From the NCBI RefSeq assembly GCF_027627455.1, contig NZ_CP115483.1:5146001-5210000 (forward strand): a DNA stretch of 64,000 bases. The letters run 5' to 3'. Under the pieces are notes generated by a model. It was not told where the DNA came from. It made no database searches and worked only from the letters and a program-made list of their open reading frames with translations. The number at the start of each line of letters is the position of its first letter. The stretch's first letter is position 1. Made by a program: the position numbers and the translations under genes. Of this stretch, positions 43,384-54,000 are shown piece by piece. The DNA comes from Sphingobacterium sp. SYP-B4668. GTDB lineage: Bacteria; Bacteroidota; Bacteroidia; Sphingobacteriales; Sphingobacteriaceae.

Positions 43384-46300
43384 TTAAAATCCAATTTGTA
43401 TACCCATCGAAGCTGATTTAAACGTCGGGTTAGATGTACCCGTGCGTCCTAAATTATAGCTATTGCCAGATTTCAGCATTGAATATCCCGAAATAGCCTC
43501 AGGATCAATCGGAAGCCCCCTCAGCTTATCAAATGTAAACATGTTTTCAAGTGACACAAATATTCGTGCATTTGAAATCTTTATGCGATTTAACAAAGAA
43601 GTCGGAACAGAGTAGCCAAACGTTATATTTTTAATCCGCATATAAGCCATATTTAACATATACTTAGACTGCGCACGCATCACATATCCTTCATCAGCGC
43701 CATTTAAATTCCAAGCCCTAGGATAAAAAGCATCTATACGATCGGGTTTCCAATAGTCGCCAGCGATTGCCTGCGGCATAGCCCCTTCTTTGGCATAATA
43801 TCCTGGAATTGCCAACTGCCCAGAACCCCAGATGCTTCTTTTACCTACACCTTGAAGAAACACAGACAAATCAAACCCCTTATAATCAGCACCTAACCTA
43901 AATCCATATTGATATCTGGGTGTAATATTTCCAATCACTACTCGATCTCCTGGGTCTCCATTCGTCCCCTTTCCTGCATCTATATATCCATCTCCATTAA
44001 CGTCTACAAACTTCACATCTCCAGGACTTATCAATAAGGTCTGGTTACCATCTTCAAAATAGGTTTGATAAACAGGATTGTCACCCGCTAACATATTTGT
44101 TTTTTTGCTGGTTCCATTATAAACAATATTCGTTTGGACAAATGCTCCCTGATCATCATACACAAAGTCTTCCTTTTGAAATAAGCGATCTGTTACAAAC
44201 CCATACACATCTCCAAATTTTCGACCCGTAGAATATGTCGTTCCTAAGCTTCTATTTTCCCAAGGAGTATTCCAATCTGCACTCTTGGTAATCATCGTTT
44301 CAGCATCTGAGATATTAGCATTAAGGGTCAATCTAAGTCCATTTTCAAATTGGTGGTTATAATCAATCTCCAATTCCCAACCTCTAGTCCTCAAGTTACC
44401 GTAATTGCCTAACGGAACACCTCTTCCAAAAGTAGCTGGCAGCGATTCTCCAGAGATAATCATATCTTGGGTCGACCTTTGAAACCACTCCCCAGTAACT
44501 CCAAGCTTATCATTAAAGAATCTCAAGTCAGCACCAATATTTAAGTGTTCGATATTTTGCCAGCTTAATCCATCTCCCACAGCTCTAGGTGTGCTTAATT
44601 CGAAAAAAGGAGTTCCAGCGCCAGAAATCCAACTACTACCGCCAATAAACATTTCGGCTTTATAAAGGCCATTATCTATTGATTGGTCACCAATAGATCC
44701 CCACGAAGCACGTAGTTTGGCAAAGCTTAGAATAGGGTTCAGGGATTCCATGAAATCCTCCTTTGAAATCACCCACCCTCCAGAGACAGATGGATACCAC
44801 TGCCAACGCATATAAGACGGAAATAGAGAGGAAGCATCATATCTCAAATTTGCCTCAACCAAGTACTTATCTTTAAAAGCGTAATTAGTCCTTCCAAAAA
44901 AACCAATCTGCGAATCCCAATCTCTATTCCCATTGGCTGTTTGTGTTCCCACCGCAAATGGAAATTGAGGGTTTTCGTTATTCACAACTTGTGTCTTATT
45001 CGACCAATGATTATTCCACTTGTTCGTCACCAAGTTAGTCCCAGCCATAAACTTAAATTCGTGCTGATCGTTTAGATTTAGCCGATAGGTTGAAAATGCA
45101 TTTAAGGTTTGTTTTCTTGCAACATAAGAGCTTTGATAGTAATACGTTGCACTTGGCAACACATAGTCAGTCATTGGAAATTGATAAGCCTGCATACCAC
45201 CATTATCGACAGGCAGACCATTCTCATCTACAAACACATTATTTCCGCTTGCATCCTTCAGCGGTTCGACTCCATACCAATGTGTCTTACCTTTTACTGC
45301 CACAAGCGAAGAGACAGACTCTCGACTATCTGTACTATACGAATAGTCAGCTTGCAAATCCCAATTCTTAGTAAAATTTAGGGTAGTGCCCAGATTCAAG
45401 TTCATATATCTTTTAGTATCTTCTGCCGGAGTTGAAGTCCGCGCAGAATATGCTGGATCGATAATATCTTGGCCATTTTCCTGCACGCCTATTGGGAATA
45501 AACGGCTCCAACGGTATAAGTAGAGCCATGGGTCTGCCCCGAAACCTGCCGAGTTGTTTGAATTAGGGTACCGCTTCGTTCCTTCAGAATACATCATCCC
45601 TCCACGCATCGTAAGAAAATCCGACACTTTAGTTGATACATTTAAAGTAGGGTTGATACGGCGAAAGTCATCTTTGACCGCAGGTTTCATCATTCCTTTT
45701 TGTCCAAGGTATCCCAGACTAAAATTATAAGTAGTATTTCCTGATTTACCATTCAAACCTAAATTGTGTAAATGTGAAAACGCATTATTCTTAACCATCG
45801 CAGCAACCGGATCGTATATACGATAACCAAATTTCTGCGTGCCATCCCACATCCAATCCCGGCCATATACGACAGGATCATCATTTCCAACCACTCCTCC
45901 ATACTTATCTTGCCATTCCTTAATTTTTTCGAAACTATTGCGGTCTATACGCCAGAATCCTCCAGCAGGGCCAGCAGTCTTCATATTTTCGTGGGCATCT
46001 AGGGTATACTCTAATCCATCAATCCCGGCCACCTCAATTTTCTTAAAAGGGGATTGCCAAGATAGGTTGTTGGAGTAAGTCACTTTGACACCGTCCGTTT
46101 TTGCTCCCTTTTTTGTAGTAATCAAGACTACACCAAACGCCGCTTTTGCTCCATAAATTGAAGCTGATGCAGCATCTTTTAGTACAGTAACGGTTTCAAT
46201 ATCATTGGGATTAATCACCATAATACTTGGTACTTCCACATTATCCACCAAGATTAGCGGGTTACTACTTCCATTGACTGAACCAACTTGTCCCCGTATC

Positions 46301-46848
46301 CTCATAATAGGATCAGAACCTACCTCACCACTTGGCACAACCACCGAAAGACCTGGCACAGCACCCTGAAGCCCTCGTCCTGCGTCCGAGATTGGACGTC
46401 CGCCCATTACCTTTTCTACATTTACCGAAGAAACAGCACCTGTCAAATGTGCTTTCTTTTGTGTTCCGTAACCAACAACAACGACCTCCTCAAGCGATGA
46501 CTCATCCGTCGCCAAGGTAACATTCAAATTGTTCGAAGAGACGTTCACATCCCTCGACTTATACCCGACACTGGTAAACCGAAGTGTACCCCCCAGTGCT
46601 GCATTAATCCTATAGTGTCCATTGGCATCTGTCTGAGCGGAAGTCGAAGACCCAACAACCGTTACAGTCACCCCTGCCAAAGGACCGTCTGCTCCTGTCA
46701 CTGTACCTTGTACAGTATTTTGCACTAGCCTTTCCGAAAAGTAGCCAGTAGCAGCTGATAGATTAGAGAAATTTGCTACTCGATCAGCATGGACATCTGT
46801 AGACAAAACTAATCCCAAAGCAACAGAAAAAAGTATAGTTTTCCTCAT
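43384..46848 (-). CDS. SusC/RagA TonB-dependent receptor, pair 1
   Basis: 1154 aa with a signal peptide. A carboxypeptidase-regulatory-like domain (about 47-112: VQGTVTGADGPLAGVTVTVVG) is followed by the TonB-box region EEVVVVGYGTQKK, the plug (RGLQGAVPGLSVV, VEVPSIMVINPNDIETVTVLKDAASASIYG) and the 22-strand barrel with the SusC C-terminal motifs. It transports oligosaccharides across the outer membrane using TonB energy. Its N-terminus differs from the other two SusC proteins in the window. First gene of a long unit reaching murQ and the symporter. Confidence 0.95.
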   Translation of the reverse strand: MRKTILFSVALGLVLSTDVHADRVANFSNLSAATGYFSERLVQNTVQGTVTGADGPLAGVTVTVVGSSTSAQTDANGHYRINAALGGTLRFTSVGYKSRDVNVSSNNLNVTLATDESSLEEVVVVGYGTQKKAHLTGAVSSVNVEKVMGGRPISDAGRGLQGAVPGLSVVVPSGEVGSDPIMRIRGQVGSVNGSSNPLILVDNVEVPSIMVINPNDIETVTVLKDAASASIYGAKAAFGVVLITTKKGAKTDGVKVTYSNNLSWQSPFKKIEVAGIDGLEYTLDAHENMKTAGPAGGFWRIDRNSFEKIKEWQDKYGGVVGNDDPVVYGRDWMWDGTQKFGYRIYDPVAAMVKNNAFSHLHNLGLNGKSGNTTYNFSLGYLGQKGMMKPAVKDDFRRINPTLNVSTKVSDFLTMRGGMMYSEGTKRYPNSNNSAGFGADPWLYLYRWSRLFPIGVQENGQDIIDPAYSARTSTPAEDTKRYMNLNLGTTLNFTKNWDLQADYSYSTDSRESVSSLVAVKGKTHWYGVEPLKDASGNNVFVDENGLPVDNGGMQAYQFPMTDYVLPSATYYYQSSYVARKQTLNAFSTYRLNLNDQHEFKFMAGTNLVTNKWNNHWSNKTQVVNNENPQFPFAVGTQTANGNRDWDSQIGFFGRTNYAFKDKYLVEANLRYDASSLFPSYMRWQWYPSVSGGWVISKEDFMESLNPILSFAKLRASWGSIGDQSIDNGLYKAEMFIGGSSWISGAGTPFFELSTPRAVGDGLSWQNIEHLNIGADLRFFNDKLGVTGEWFQRSTQDMIISGESLPATFGRGVPLGNYGNLRTRGWELEIDYNHQFENGLRLTLNANISDAETMITKSADWNTPWENRSLGTTYSTGRKFGDVYGFVTDRLFQKEDFVYDDQGAFVQTNIVYNGTSKKTNMLAGDNPVYQTYFEDGNQTLLISPGDVKFVDVNGDGYIDAGKGTNGDPGDRVVIGNITPRYQYGFRLGADYKGFDLSVFLQGVGKRSIWGSGQLAIPGYYAKEGAMPQAIAGDYWKPDRIDAFYPRAWNLNGADEGYVMRAQSKYMLNMAYMRIKNITFGYSVPTSLLNRIKISNARIFVSLENMFTFDKLRGLPIDPEAISGYSMLKSGNSYNLGRTGTSNPTFKSASMGIQIGF

Positions 46849-46956
46849 TCGTTAGTTTGTTAAATAATAGGTTGCAATCATATTTAGTTCAAAATTGTAA
46901 TAGACCCTGTATCTGAGAACCCAATTCAAACACCATTAATAGGTATTTCTCAACGA

Positions 46957-48180
46957 TTACTCAAAATCCTTATATAACAGATATTTCTTCCGCATCTGTT
47001 TGTATTTCCTCAACTCGTCATTCCAAGAATCTTTGATCTCCTGCTCAGTCTTTCCCGCCAATATTTGCTTTCTCAACGCATCTGTACCAGCCAGTTTATC
47101 AAAAAAATCAGCCCTTGCAAAGAATTTAGTTTTATCTGGCATCTTGTTATAAAAGTCCAACAGGTACTTTAAGGTGAATTTCTGCTCAGCTGCAGAAAGC
47201 TCCCTAAGGTCAATTCCGTAGTTGATGACACCTTTACCTTCTACATGCTTAGACATCCCTGCCCGAGAAGTAGGTGTAAATGTAAAATCACCATATACAG
47301 GATTTGTATATCCGATCACTTGAAACGGCCAGTCCGTACCTCGCCCCACTGAAATATCAGTACCTTCAAATAAGCATAAAGAGGTATATAAACGTACAGA
47401 AAGGGGATTGGGTAGACTAGGAGAAGGTATCACCGGAAGGTCATACATCATGGAATGATCGTAATTTTCAACCGCTATTACGGTCAATTTGCATTCGACT
47501 CCGCTCTCCAGCCATTTCTCTCCGTTGATCATTTTCGCAAGCTCCCCTACGGTCAAACCATGAATCATAGCAATTTTATGAAAAGAAACATTCGACTTGA
47601 ACTTATCATCCGTACGAACCGGACCGTCTACTTGATCCCCATTAGGATTCGGGCGATCGAGCACAATCAATTCTTTCTTATGTTTAGCACAAAGTTCCAT
47701 CACCCGATGAAGGGAAGTAATATAAGTATAGAATCGAGCCCCCACATCCTGCAAATCAAATATCATCACATCTATAGACTGTACAATAGAGTCTTGCTTT
47801 TCGTTCCCTCCATATAAGGTATAGAGCGGCACACCTGTCTTCCTATCTACATCATTACTCACCTTTTCCCCTCTTTCAACATCCCCTCTAAACCCATGCT
47901 CTGGCGCAAATCCGAATTTTAAATTAACCTTCTCCCGCAGTAGCACATCTAATAAATGTTCGTCACCGACAACAGAGGTCTGATTACCCATCAAGCCCAC
48001 CTTCTTTCCTTCTAAAAGAGGTAAATACACCGATACACGATCTGCTCCGGGGATAATTTTCATTTCGGGCCTATCATTTTGGTCGACCCTTTGCCTGCGC
48101 GAATCTTTAGATTTCCCAATACAAGCATAGGTTAATATGCACAAACAAATAGTCCCTAAAATGACGGTGTAGTTTCTCAT
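46957..48180 (-). CDS. namZ: NamZ-like exo-beta-N-acetylmuramidase (DUF1343, GH171 family)
   Basis: 407 aa. Lipoprotein signal with lipobox LTYAC (Cys20). DUF1343 motifs: GLMGNQTSVVGDEHLLDVLL, FAPEHGFRGD with the conserved Glu, GVPLYTLYGG, FDLQDVGARFYTYI, DRPNPNGDQVDG, FEGTDISVGRGTDWPFQ. Members (Bacillus subtilis YbbC/NamZ and a Tannerella homologue) release MurNAc from the non-reducing end of peptide-free glycan. The lipid anchor places it in the envelope. Alone upstream of the SusC1 operon with a 497-bp leader; in B. subtilis namZ shares an operon with murQ, the same functional pairing as here. Confidence 0.88.
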   Translation of the reverse strand: MRNYTVILGTICLCILTYACIGKSKDSRRQRVDQNDRPEMKIIPGADRVSVYLPLLEGKKVGLMGNQTSVVGDEHLLDVLLREKVNLKFGFAPEHGFRGDVERGEKVSNDVDRKTGVPLYTLYGGNEKQDSIVQSIDVMIFDLQDVGARFYTYITSLHRVMELCAKHKKELIVLDRPNPNGDQVDGPVRTDDKFKSNVSFHKIAMIHGLTVGELAKMINGEKWLESGVECKLTVIAVENYDHSMMYDLPVIPSPSLPNPLSVRLYTSLCLFEGTDISVGRGTDWPFQVIGYTNPVYGDFTFTPTSRAGMSKHVEGKGVINYGIDLRELSAAEQKFTLKYLLDFYNKMPDKTKFFARADFFDKLAGTDALRKQILAGKTEQEIKDSWNDELRKYKQMRKKYLLYKDFE

Positions 48181-48677
48181 AATCTAGTGTTAATAAAAAA
48201 GTAAATGGTCATTATTATGCACAATTACCTCGCAAACTCTCATAAAACAGAATAAAAATAAGCGAATATTGTCGATTTAAGCAAAATAAAAAATCAAAAA
48301 TGCATAATGAAGTTTAAATTATTTCCAAAAATAAGAGATGAAGTAACTTTTACAAATAAACCAAAAAATCATAAACAACACAAAATAAGCAACTTAAATA
48401 ATAAAAAGCTACACCAACAGTGTATAAGAAACACCTAAATGTAACAAATAGAATACAAATAAGAAAATGTAAAATAACGCACAATAATGCACATTCTTTA
48501 TGCAATCATTTGATGAAGGTTGGAACCTCGCGTCGAAATAAAAAAAGAGTGATTCAATAAGAAAAGGATAGTGGCTTGAAAAGAGGCTTTAAATATTTAA
48601 TTTCAGGACACCGTAGTAGACAGTATTAGAGAAATGACCCAACATAAAACAGATACCGGAGCCTCATCTGCCAGTCT
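48181..48677. other. 497-bp non-coding region upstream of namZ
   Basis: Very AT-rich with no credible ORF. It contains several TGCA-bearing words: ATTATGCACAAT near 48210, ATGCATAATG near 48297, and the pair TGCA/ATGCAA at 48488-48505. The last resembles the core of the element before the other susC genes but with three more bases between half-sites. No clear terminator for the amidase gene was recognised. Confidence 0.6.
48488..48505 (-). promoter_or_regulatory. TTGCAT...TGCA element upstream of namZ
   Basis: On the minus strand TTGCATAAAGAATGTGCA. The susC2 element reads TTGCATGAATGTGCA, so the two are identical except for three extra bases. It lies about 310 bp from the namZ start, far for a promoter box, and may be an operator or chance. 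Confidence 0.4.
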
Positions 48678-49337
48678 CTATTTAGAAACCCTAAAGTTTC
48701 GAAGGTGTTCGCGGTTCAACTGACTGCGCAACCGCTTCATGAAGTCCAGCCCAGGGTCAGACTTCGCCGTGATGTAGTTCGGATCAACCTCTTTCCACCA
48801 CGTTGTATTCTTTAGTTGCTTATATTCCAAGTGACCAATTACCATCTCTATGGGATACTTTTGAGCCAACTTATCGATCAGCTGCTTATTGGCCTTAAGC
48901 TGAGCATCCGTCAGCGGGTTTTTCTCACTACCTATATTTTCAATTCCAATAGCACAGTAATTCAATCCTATAGTATGCCTAGCAAATACCGTATCCGACA
49001 GGAACTGATAAATGGTACCATCACGATCGACTACATATTGGGAGGAGACATTCAATTTACTAGCCTTTGTCAACTCTGGCCGCCCTGGCAACAGTACAGG
49101 ATTAAACGTGTTAAAAGTCGCCTTTACGCTATTATTTGCGGTCCAGTGCACCACGATTATCTGCGGAGTTATGCTAGCAGTCTCTTGTTTAAGCCCATGC
49201 CTAATCTGTAGATATTCCACCGAAAGTCGTTCACGCTCCGCATTCCATGTAATCGGTGTCTGGATAATTTTGAGCTTTTGAGCTTCAGTAGAAAAATACG
49301 ATAAAATTAGAAGGGTGACGAGCATTAAATTTTTCAT
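48678..49337 (-). CDS. Secreted N-acetylmuramoyl-L-alanine amidase (AmpD-like Amidase_2)
   Basis: 219 aa from the ATG at 49335-49337, chosen because it starts the signal peptide MKNLMLVTLLILSYFSTEAQ; the frame extends 10 codons further up without protein-like content. Amidase_2 residues are all present: zinc ligands His64 (VVHWTAN), His169 (IGHLEY) and Asp194 (KSDPG), and catalytic Glu133 (IGIENIG). It should cut the bond between MurNAc and L-Ala, stripping stem peptides to leave naked glycan, the substrate of the GHL10 and NamZ enzymes in the locus. It follows the susC2-susD2 pair by about 106 bp with a long hairpin between. Confidence 0.9.
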   Translation of the reverse strand: MKNLMLVTLLILSYFSTEAQKLKIIQTPITWNAERERLSVEYLQIRHGLKQETASITPQIIVVHWTANNSVKATFNTFNPVLLPGRPELTKASKLNVSSQYVVDRDGTIYQFLSDTVFARHTIGLNYCAIGIENIGSEKNPLTDAQLKANKQLIDKLAQKYPIEMVIGHLEYKQLKNTTWWKEVDPNYITAKSDPGLDFMKRLRSQLNREHLRNFRVSK

Positions 49338-49349
49338 ATCAATCCAATA

Positions 49350-49385
49350 TACGAAGAAGTTCGTCAATTAACGACCTTCTTCGTA
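49350..49385 (-). promoter_or_regulatory. Long hairpin between susD2 and the amidase gene
   Basis: TACGAAGAAG (49350-49359) pairs with CTTCTTCGTA (49376-49385), and inside it TCGT pairs with ACGA. No T-run follows on the minus strand, so it is more likely an mRNA-processing or stability element, or it limits translation of the amidase 13 bp downstream, than a terminator. Confidence 0.55.
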
Positions 49386-49443
49386 CAACTCAAAAACCTT
49401 TGCTAACACACTTCTTTATTAATGGATAAGTACAACACTCGTT

Positions 49444-51066
49444 TTACTTATCCCAAAATATAGGCTTTGCCAAATACCCAACTTTAGTTGCCTCAGGATC
49501 TTGCTTTAAAACCTGATCGATGTTATAATTTATCGAATACGATGCCACAGCAAAACGTCTCGGCCACATAGTTGTATTTGGAAATTCTTGGGTAAATACA
49601 TGTCCGGGACGCTTGAACCCCTTATAAATACCTGTGGCTTCATTATACTCATTAGTAGCATCTGTACAATAATTCATCCTACGAACATCAGAAAATATTT
49701 CTGGAGAATAGGACAAGGCAATATACTTTTGGATCATAATGTGGCTCAATGTCAATTGTCCCGCATTCTGCACGACTGAAGTGCTATTTAAGTAAGGTCC
49801 AGCATTGAGCCCCATTTGCTCTATATGTGCACGAATCCCTGCTCTATACGCACTCAATGCCGATGCCTGCTCCCCCTTTTTGAGATAAACCTCAGCTTCA
49901 ATAAATCGCATCTCCGCATTTGTCAACAACAATCCCTTTGCACCTTTTTCAGTATACCATGTTCCAAACACACTGGATGCACCGACAGCCGCTGTATTTA
50001 AATCAAGAGGATTTTGTCTTCTCATCACAAAATAATCTGGATTACTAGACAGAATACCCGCATCCGTTATTGTTGCCATGTCAACCCCTTTAGACCAAAC
50101 AGTATCCAAACGCTTAGTATTCGTCAACGGATCAAGCACCACAATAGCTTTACCTGGAATCAATAATTTGAACCGAGGGTCTTGAACATTATTGTTGCCA
50201 GAGGGAGCTCCTGTATAATTATTTAGAATGTAATCGACATATAACTTTGTTACTCTATTTGCACTATTATTTTGATACTGCAGGGAATGAGTAGCTGAAC
50301 TTTTAGAATCAATTTCATCTTGATACAGATAAACTGCACTTTCCAAATTCAATTGAGGCCCACTTCGAAGTGCATCCAGAACTTTAGCACTATCAAAACT
50401 AGATGTTTTAGATAGATGATTTAAGTGTCTAGCTTTGATTCCGTATGCCAGTTTTATCCATTTATCCACATCTCCTTGATACAAAACATCACCAAGGCTC
50501 AAAGAAAGCGCTGCATTCCCTTGTGTTTTTTTCAATTCGACAATTCCTTCATCAAGCAAAGCAATAGCTTTTTCATAAATCAAAGAAGCATCATCATATT
50601 TAGGATTCATAATTTCAGTATTGAATGCCTCGTCATAAGGCAACATACCATAGATGTCAGCCAGCGTTAAATATCCCCAAGCATACAGAATCTTTCCAAC
50701 ACCTATGTAATGATAAGATTCGGTCTCCTTGGCCTTGTCCATCATCGGCTGTATATTGACTGCGGTATTCACAAACCACGCTTGATAAGGCCAACCTACA
50801 CTAGCCGGCGTAGAATACCAGCGAGTGAAATTAAAATTATTACCAGTACTTCCTGTTGTGGCCAATTGTCCAGAAAGAAGGGCAATACGCGTTCCCGCAC
50901 TCTCGTAACCATCGACAAATTGCGCTAAAATAGATGGCAATCTCAAGTCAGGTGTAGGTACAGTCGAATTGGCAGAATTCGGATTCTCATTTACATCCAA
51001 CCATTTTTCGCAAGAAGACAACATCAAGCTGACTACTAAAGTGTATATAGAGAAGATTTTTTTCAT
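49444..51066 (-). CDS. SusD/RagB family nutrient-binding lipoprotein, pair 2
   Basis: 540 aa. Lipobox MLSSC, then EKWLDVNENPNS as in the SusD-like_2 group. Body motifs: GVGKILYAWGYLTLADIYGMLPYDEAF, GIKARHLNHLSK, LTNAEMRFIEAEVYLKKGE and LSHIMIQKYIALSYSPEIFSDVRRMNY. Five bp after susC2. It should bind the sugar polymer at the cell surface for the paired transporter. Confidence 0.94.
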   Translation of the reverse strand: MKKIFSIYTLVVSLMLSSCEKWLDVNENPNSANSTVPTPDLRLPSILAQFVDGYESAGTRIALLSGQLATTGSTGNNFNFTRWYSTPASVGWPYQAWFVNTAVNIQPMMDKAKETESYHYIGVGKILYAWGYLTLADIYGMLPYDEAFNTEIMNPKYDDASLIYEKAIALLDEGIVELKKTQGNAALSLSLGDVLYQGDVDKWIKLAYGIKARHLNHLSKTSSFDSAKVLDALRSGPQLNLESAVYLYQDEIDSKSSATHSLQYQNNSANRVTKLYVDYILNNYTGAPSGNNNVQDPRFKLLIPGKAIVVLDPLTNTKRLDTVWSKGVDMATITDAGILSSNPDYFVMRRQNPLDLNTAAVGASSVFGTWYTEKGAKGLLLTNAEMRFIEAEVYLKKGEQASALSAYRAGIRAHIEQMGLNAGPYLNSTSVVQNAGQLTLSHIMIQKYIALSYSPEIFSDVRRMNYCTDATNEYNEATGIYKGFKRPGHVFTQEFPNTTMWPRRFAVASYSINYNIDQVLKQDPEATKVGYLAKPIFWDK

Positions 51067-51071
51067 TTTTT

Positions 51072-54000
51072 TTAGAATTTAAGATTAACACCAAAAGTTA
51101 CACCCCGCGTATTTGGAACACCTGCATAATCGATACCTACAGAGCCTGAGCCCACAACACCAGCACCTGCAGCGCTAACCTCAGGATCCATTCCCGAATA
51201 ATTAGTAAACAGGAGTAAATTAGTCCCTGACAAATTAAAAGTAGCTCCTTTGAAAACCTTAGATTTTGCCAAAACCGAAGAAGGAAGATTATATGAAAGA
51301 TTTACAGACCTAAGTCTAACCCAATTAACTTCCTCTAAGAAATTTGAGGTTTGCTTCACATAGTAGTCTTGATAAAATTTTTGATCAGCGACTACTTCGC
51401 GAGAAACTTGCTCAAATTGGCCAGTAGCAGGATTTTTCGCTACCCCTGTCAATGTAATCATATCCCCCCTACCCTCAGTCTGTTTACTTAGGCCAAATTG
51501 CGTAAGTAAATATTCTGTACCGTTTAAAACCTGCCCCCCTTTTCTGAAGTCAAACAGGAACGAGAGGTTCCAATCTTTGTAAGTAAAACTATTGTTTAGT
51601 CCCCCAATAAAACTGGGCTCTCTATTACCCACGTTATTAGTCTCCAATGCGGATGGAGTTGGCAGCCCCGTATTCCAATCCAAAATGGTATTCCCCTGCT
51701 CGTCAGTATTCCATTTTGTGCCGCTAATACCCATAAAATTACCATTTTCAAAAGAAGCAGCCTTCCCTCCGGCAACCTGCACATCAGTGACATACAAAAT
51801 TGATATATCTCCAGGCAAATCTTTCACAGTACCTTTATTATGGGAAAAGTTCAGATCTATATCCCACTTAAATTCTGACCGTTTAATAGGTGAATAATTC
51901 AATGTTACTTCAACACCCTTATTCTCAAGAGTTCCAGCATTGACATATTTCAATATATATCCAGTTGCATTATCAACCCTTGGTTGCAAAATCTGGTCTA
52001 CCGATCTATTATTATAGTAAGTAAACTCTAATCCCAATCTATTGTTTAAAAATTTCAAATCCGTCCCGACTTCAAACGACTGCGTTTTCTCCGGTTTCAG
52101 ATTTTCATTTCCTGCCGTCCATTCGTTCCTAAAACCTCCTCCTACGGTCAACTGAACCTCCTTCAAATAAGTGTTAGTTTGATAGGCAGGGGCATCCTTA
52201 CCAACCTCAGCCCATGATGCCCTCAATTTGCCATAATTGAAAAAATCGTTTTTTCCAATCATCTCAGAAAAAACCAAACTTCCACTGAAAGAAGGGTACA
52301 TAAAAGATTGATTCTTCTTTGGCAATGTGGACGACCAGTCATTTCTTAATGTAACACCTAGGAATGCAATATTTCTAAAATCGACTTTCGCATCTCCAAA
52401 AACCCCAACTCTCCGAATACGAGTTAGATTTGTATAGGAGAATTTATCCTCAACCTTTGCGTTATTTAATGACATAAAGTCGGGTAAAATAAATTTTTGA
52501 GCTCTATTACCTGTTACTTTCAATTCTATATCTTCGGTCGCCAAACCGGCCAAAAAGTTAAATCCCCAATCCTTCGCTACTGTTGTATTATAATTCAATA
52601 ATAGATTATTGTTAAAAAAATTGTATTGCCTTATATTTTCAGACATCATCCCTTTTTGCCAATCTAGTTTTACAGCCGACCCCCGCGAAATTTTAGAGAC
52701 ATAATTACTCGTATATGTATCAATTCCCAATCTATAAGTAAAATCTAACCCCTTAGCTAATTTTGCTGTTGCATAGACAGTTCCTAAAAACCGATTGGTT
52801 TTATCGTCTTGGGGATTTCGGTTAATTATCCAATATGGATTATCAGTGTTGTTTTCCAACAAGATATCTGGGAACATGAGATTTTGCGACCCATCAGATA
52901 ATTGCCAATCTTTCATATCTCTATTTCTAGGCCAAGCTATAATAGACTCCATATAACCCGACCCACTACTTCCCCAAAGCCCAGAACCTGTTAATGTCTT
53001 TCGAGTCTTTGAAGTAGAATATGATGTATTTGCACCAATTGTAAAAATTCCATATTTCTGCTCTCCGTTAAACCTAAACGTGGTGCGATTATAATCTGTG
53101 GTCGGAACAATTCCAGATTGATCTATATTAGAACCTGATAGATAGAAATTACCTTTTTGGTTACCTCCTGTCACATTAAAACTATTATCATAGGTATAGC
53201 CTGTTTTGAAAAAATCTCCCAAATTGTCATACACCTGCTCACCTTCGACAAATGGCTTTCCCCAAGACCAATAAGTCTCTTCCGTATAGTTGTTATTATA
53301 ATTCGACCCCTGTCTATATTTTGATTGTTGTTCAGGAAGTTTATTGACCCAATTCGCCCCGAACCTAGAGTTCACACCAATCGACACGCCCCCGTCTTTA
53401 CCCCTTTTTGTGGTAATTACAATAGCTCCCGCAGCTGCACGAATCCCATACAACGCTGCTGCAGTAGGTCCTTTTAACACTGAAATAGACTCGATATCTT
53501 CTGGGTTGATATCCATAGCCCGATTCCCATTAGTAGTAGAAATATTCGTACTCCCATCAAAGGCTGAATTATCACCCTGACCCGTAGAGTTGTCCATTGG
53601 CATACCGTCAATTACAAATAAGGGTTGATTATCTCGCTCCAGAGACGTCCCTCCTCGAATGATAATAGACGCGGATGCTCCTGGGGACCCTCCCGAATTA
53701 GTAATATTAAGTCCAGCTATCTTGCCATTCAAAGAATTAATTAGATTCGGGTTTTTATTTTTCATCAATTCGTCGCCTTTTATATCTTGGACAGCATACC
53801 CCAAACTTCTTTTCTCCTTCTTTATACCCAGAGCTGTAACCACTACCTCTCCCAATGCTTCCTCAGTTCCGACCAGCGATATATTGATGCTATTTCCAAC
53901 ACCTACCGTCTGCTGCACCTCTTTAGCTCCAATGGATCTAAAAATGAGTACATCTCCTGGACTTGCTTGAATAGAAAAACTTCCATCGGCATTGGTTTGC

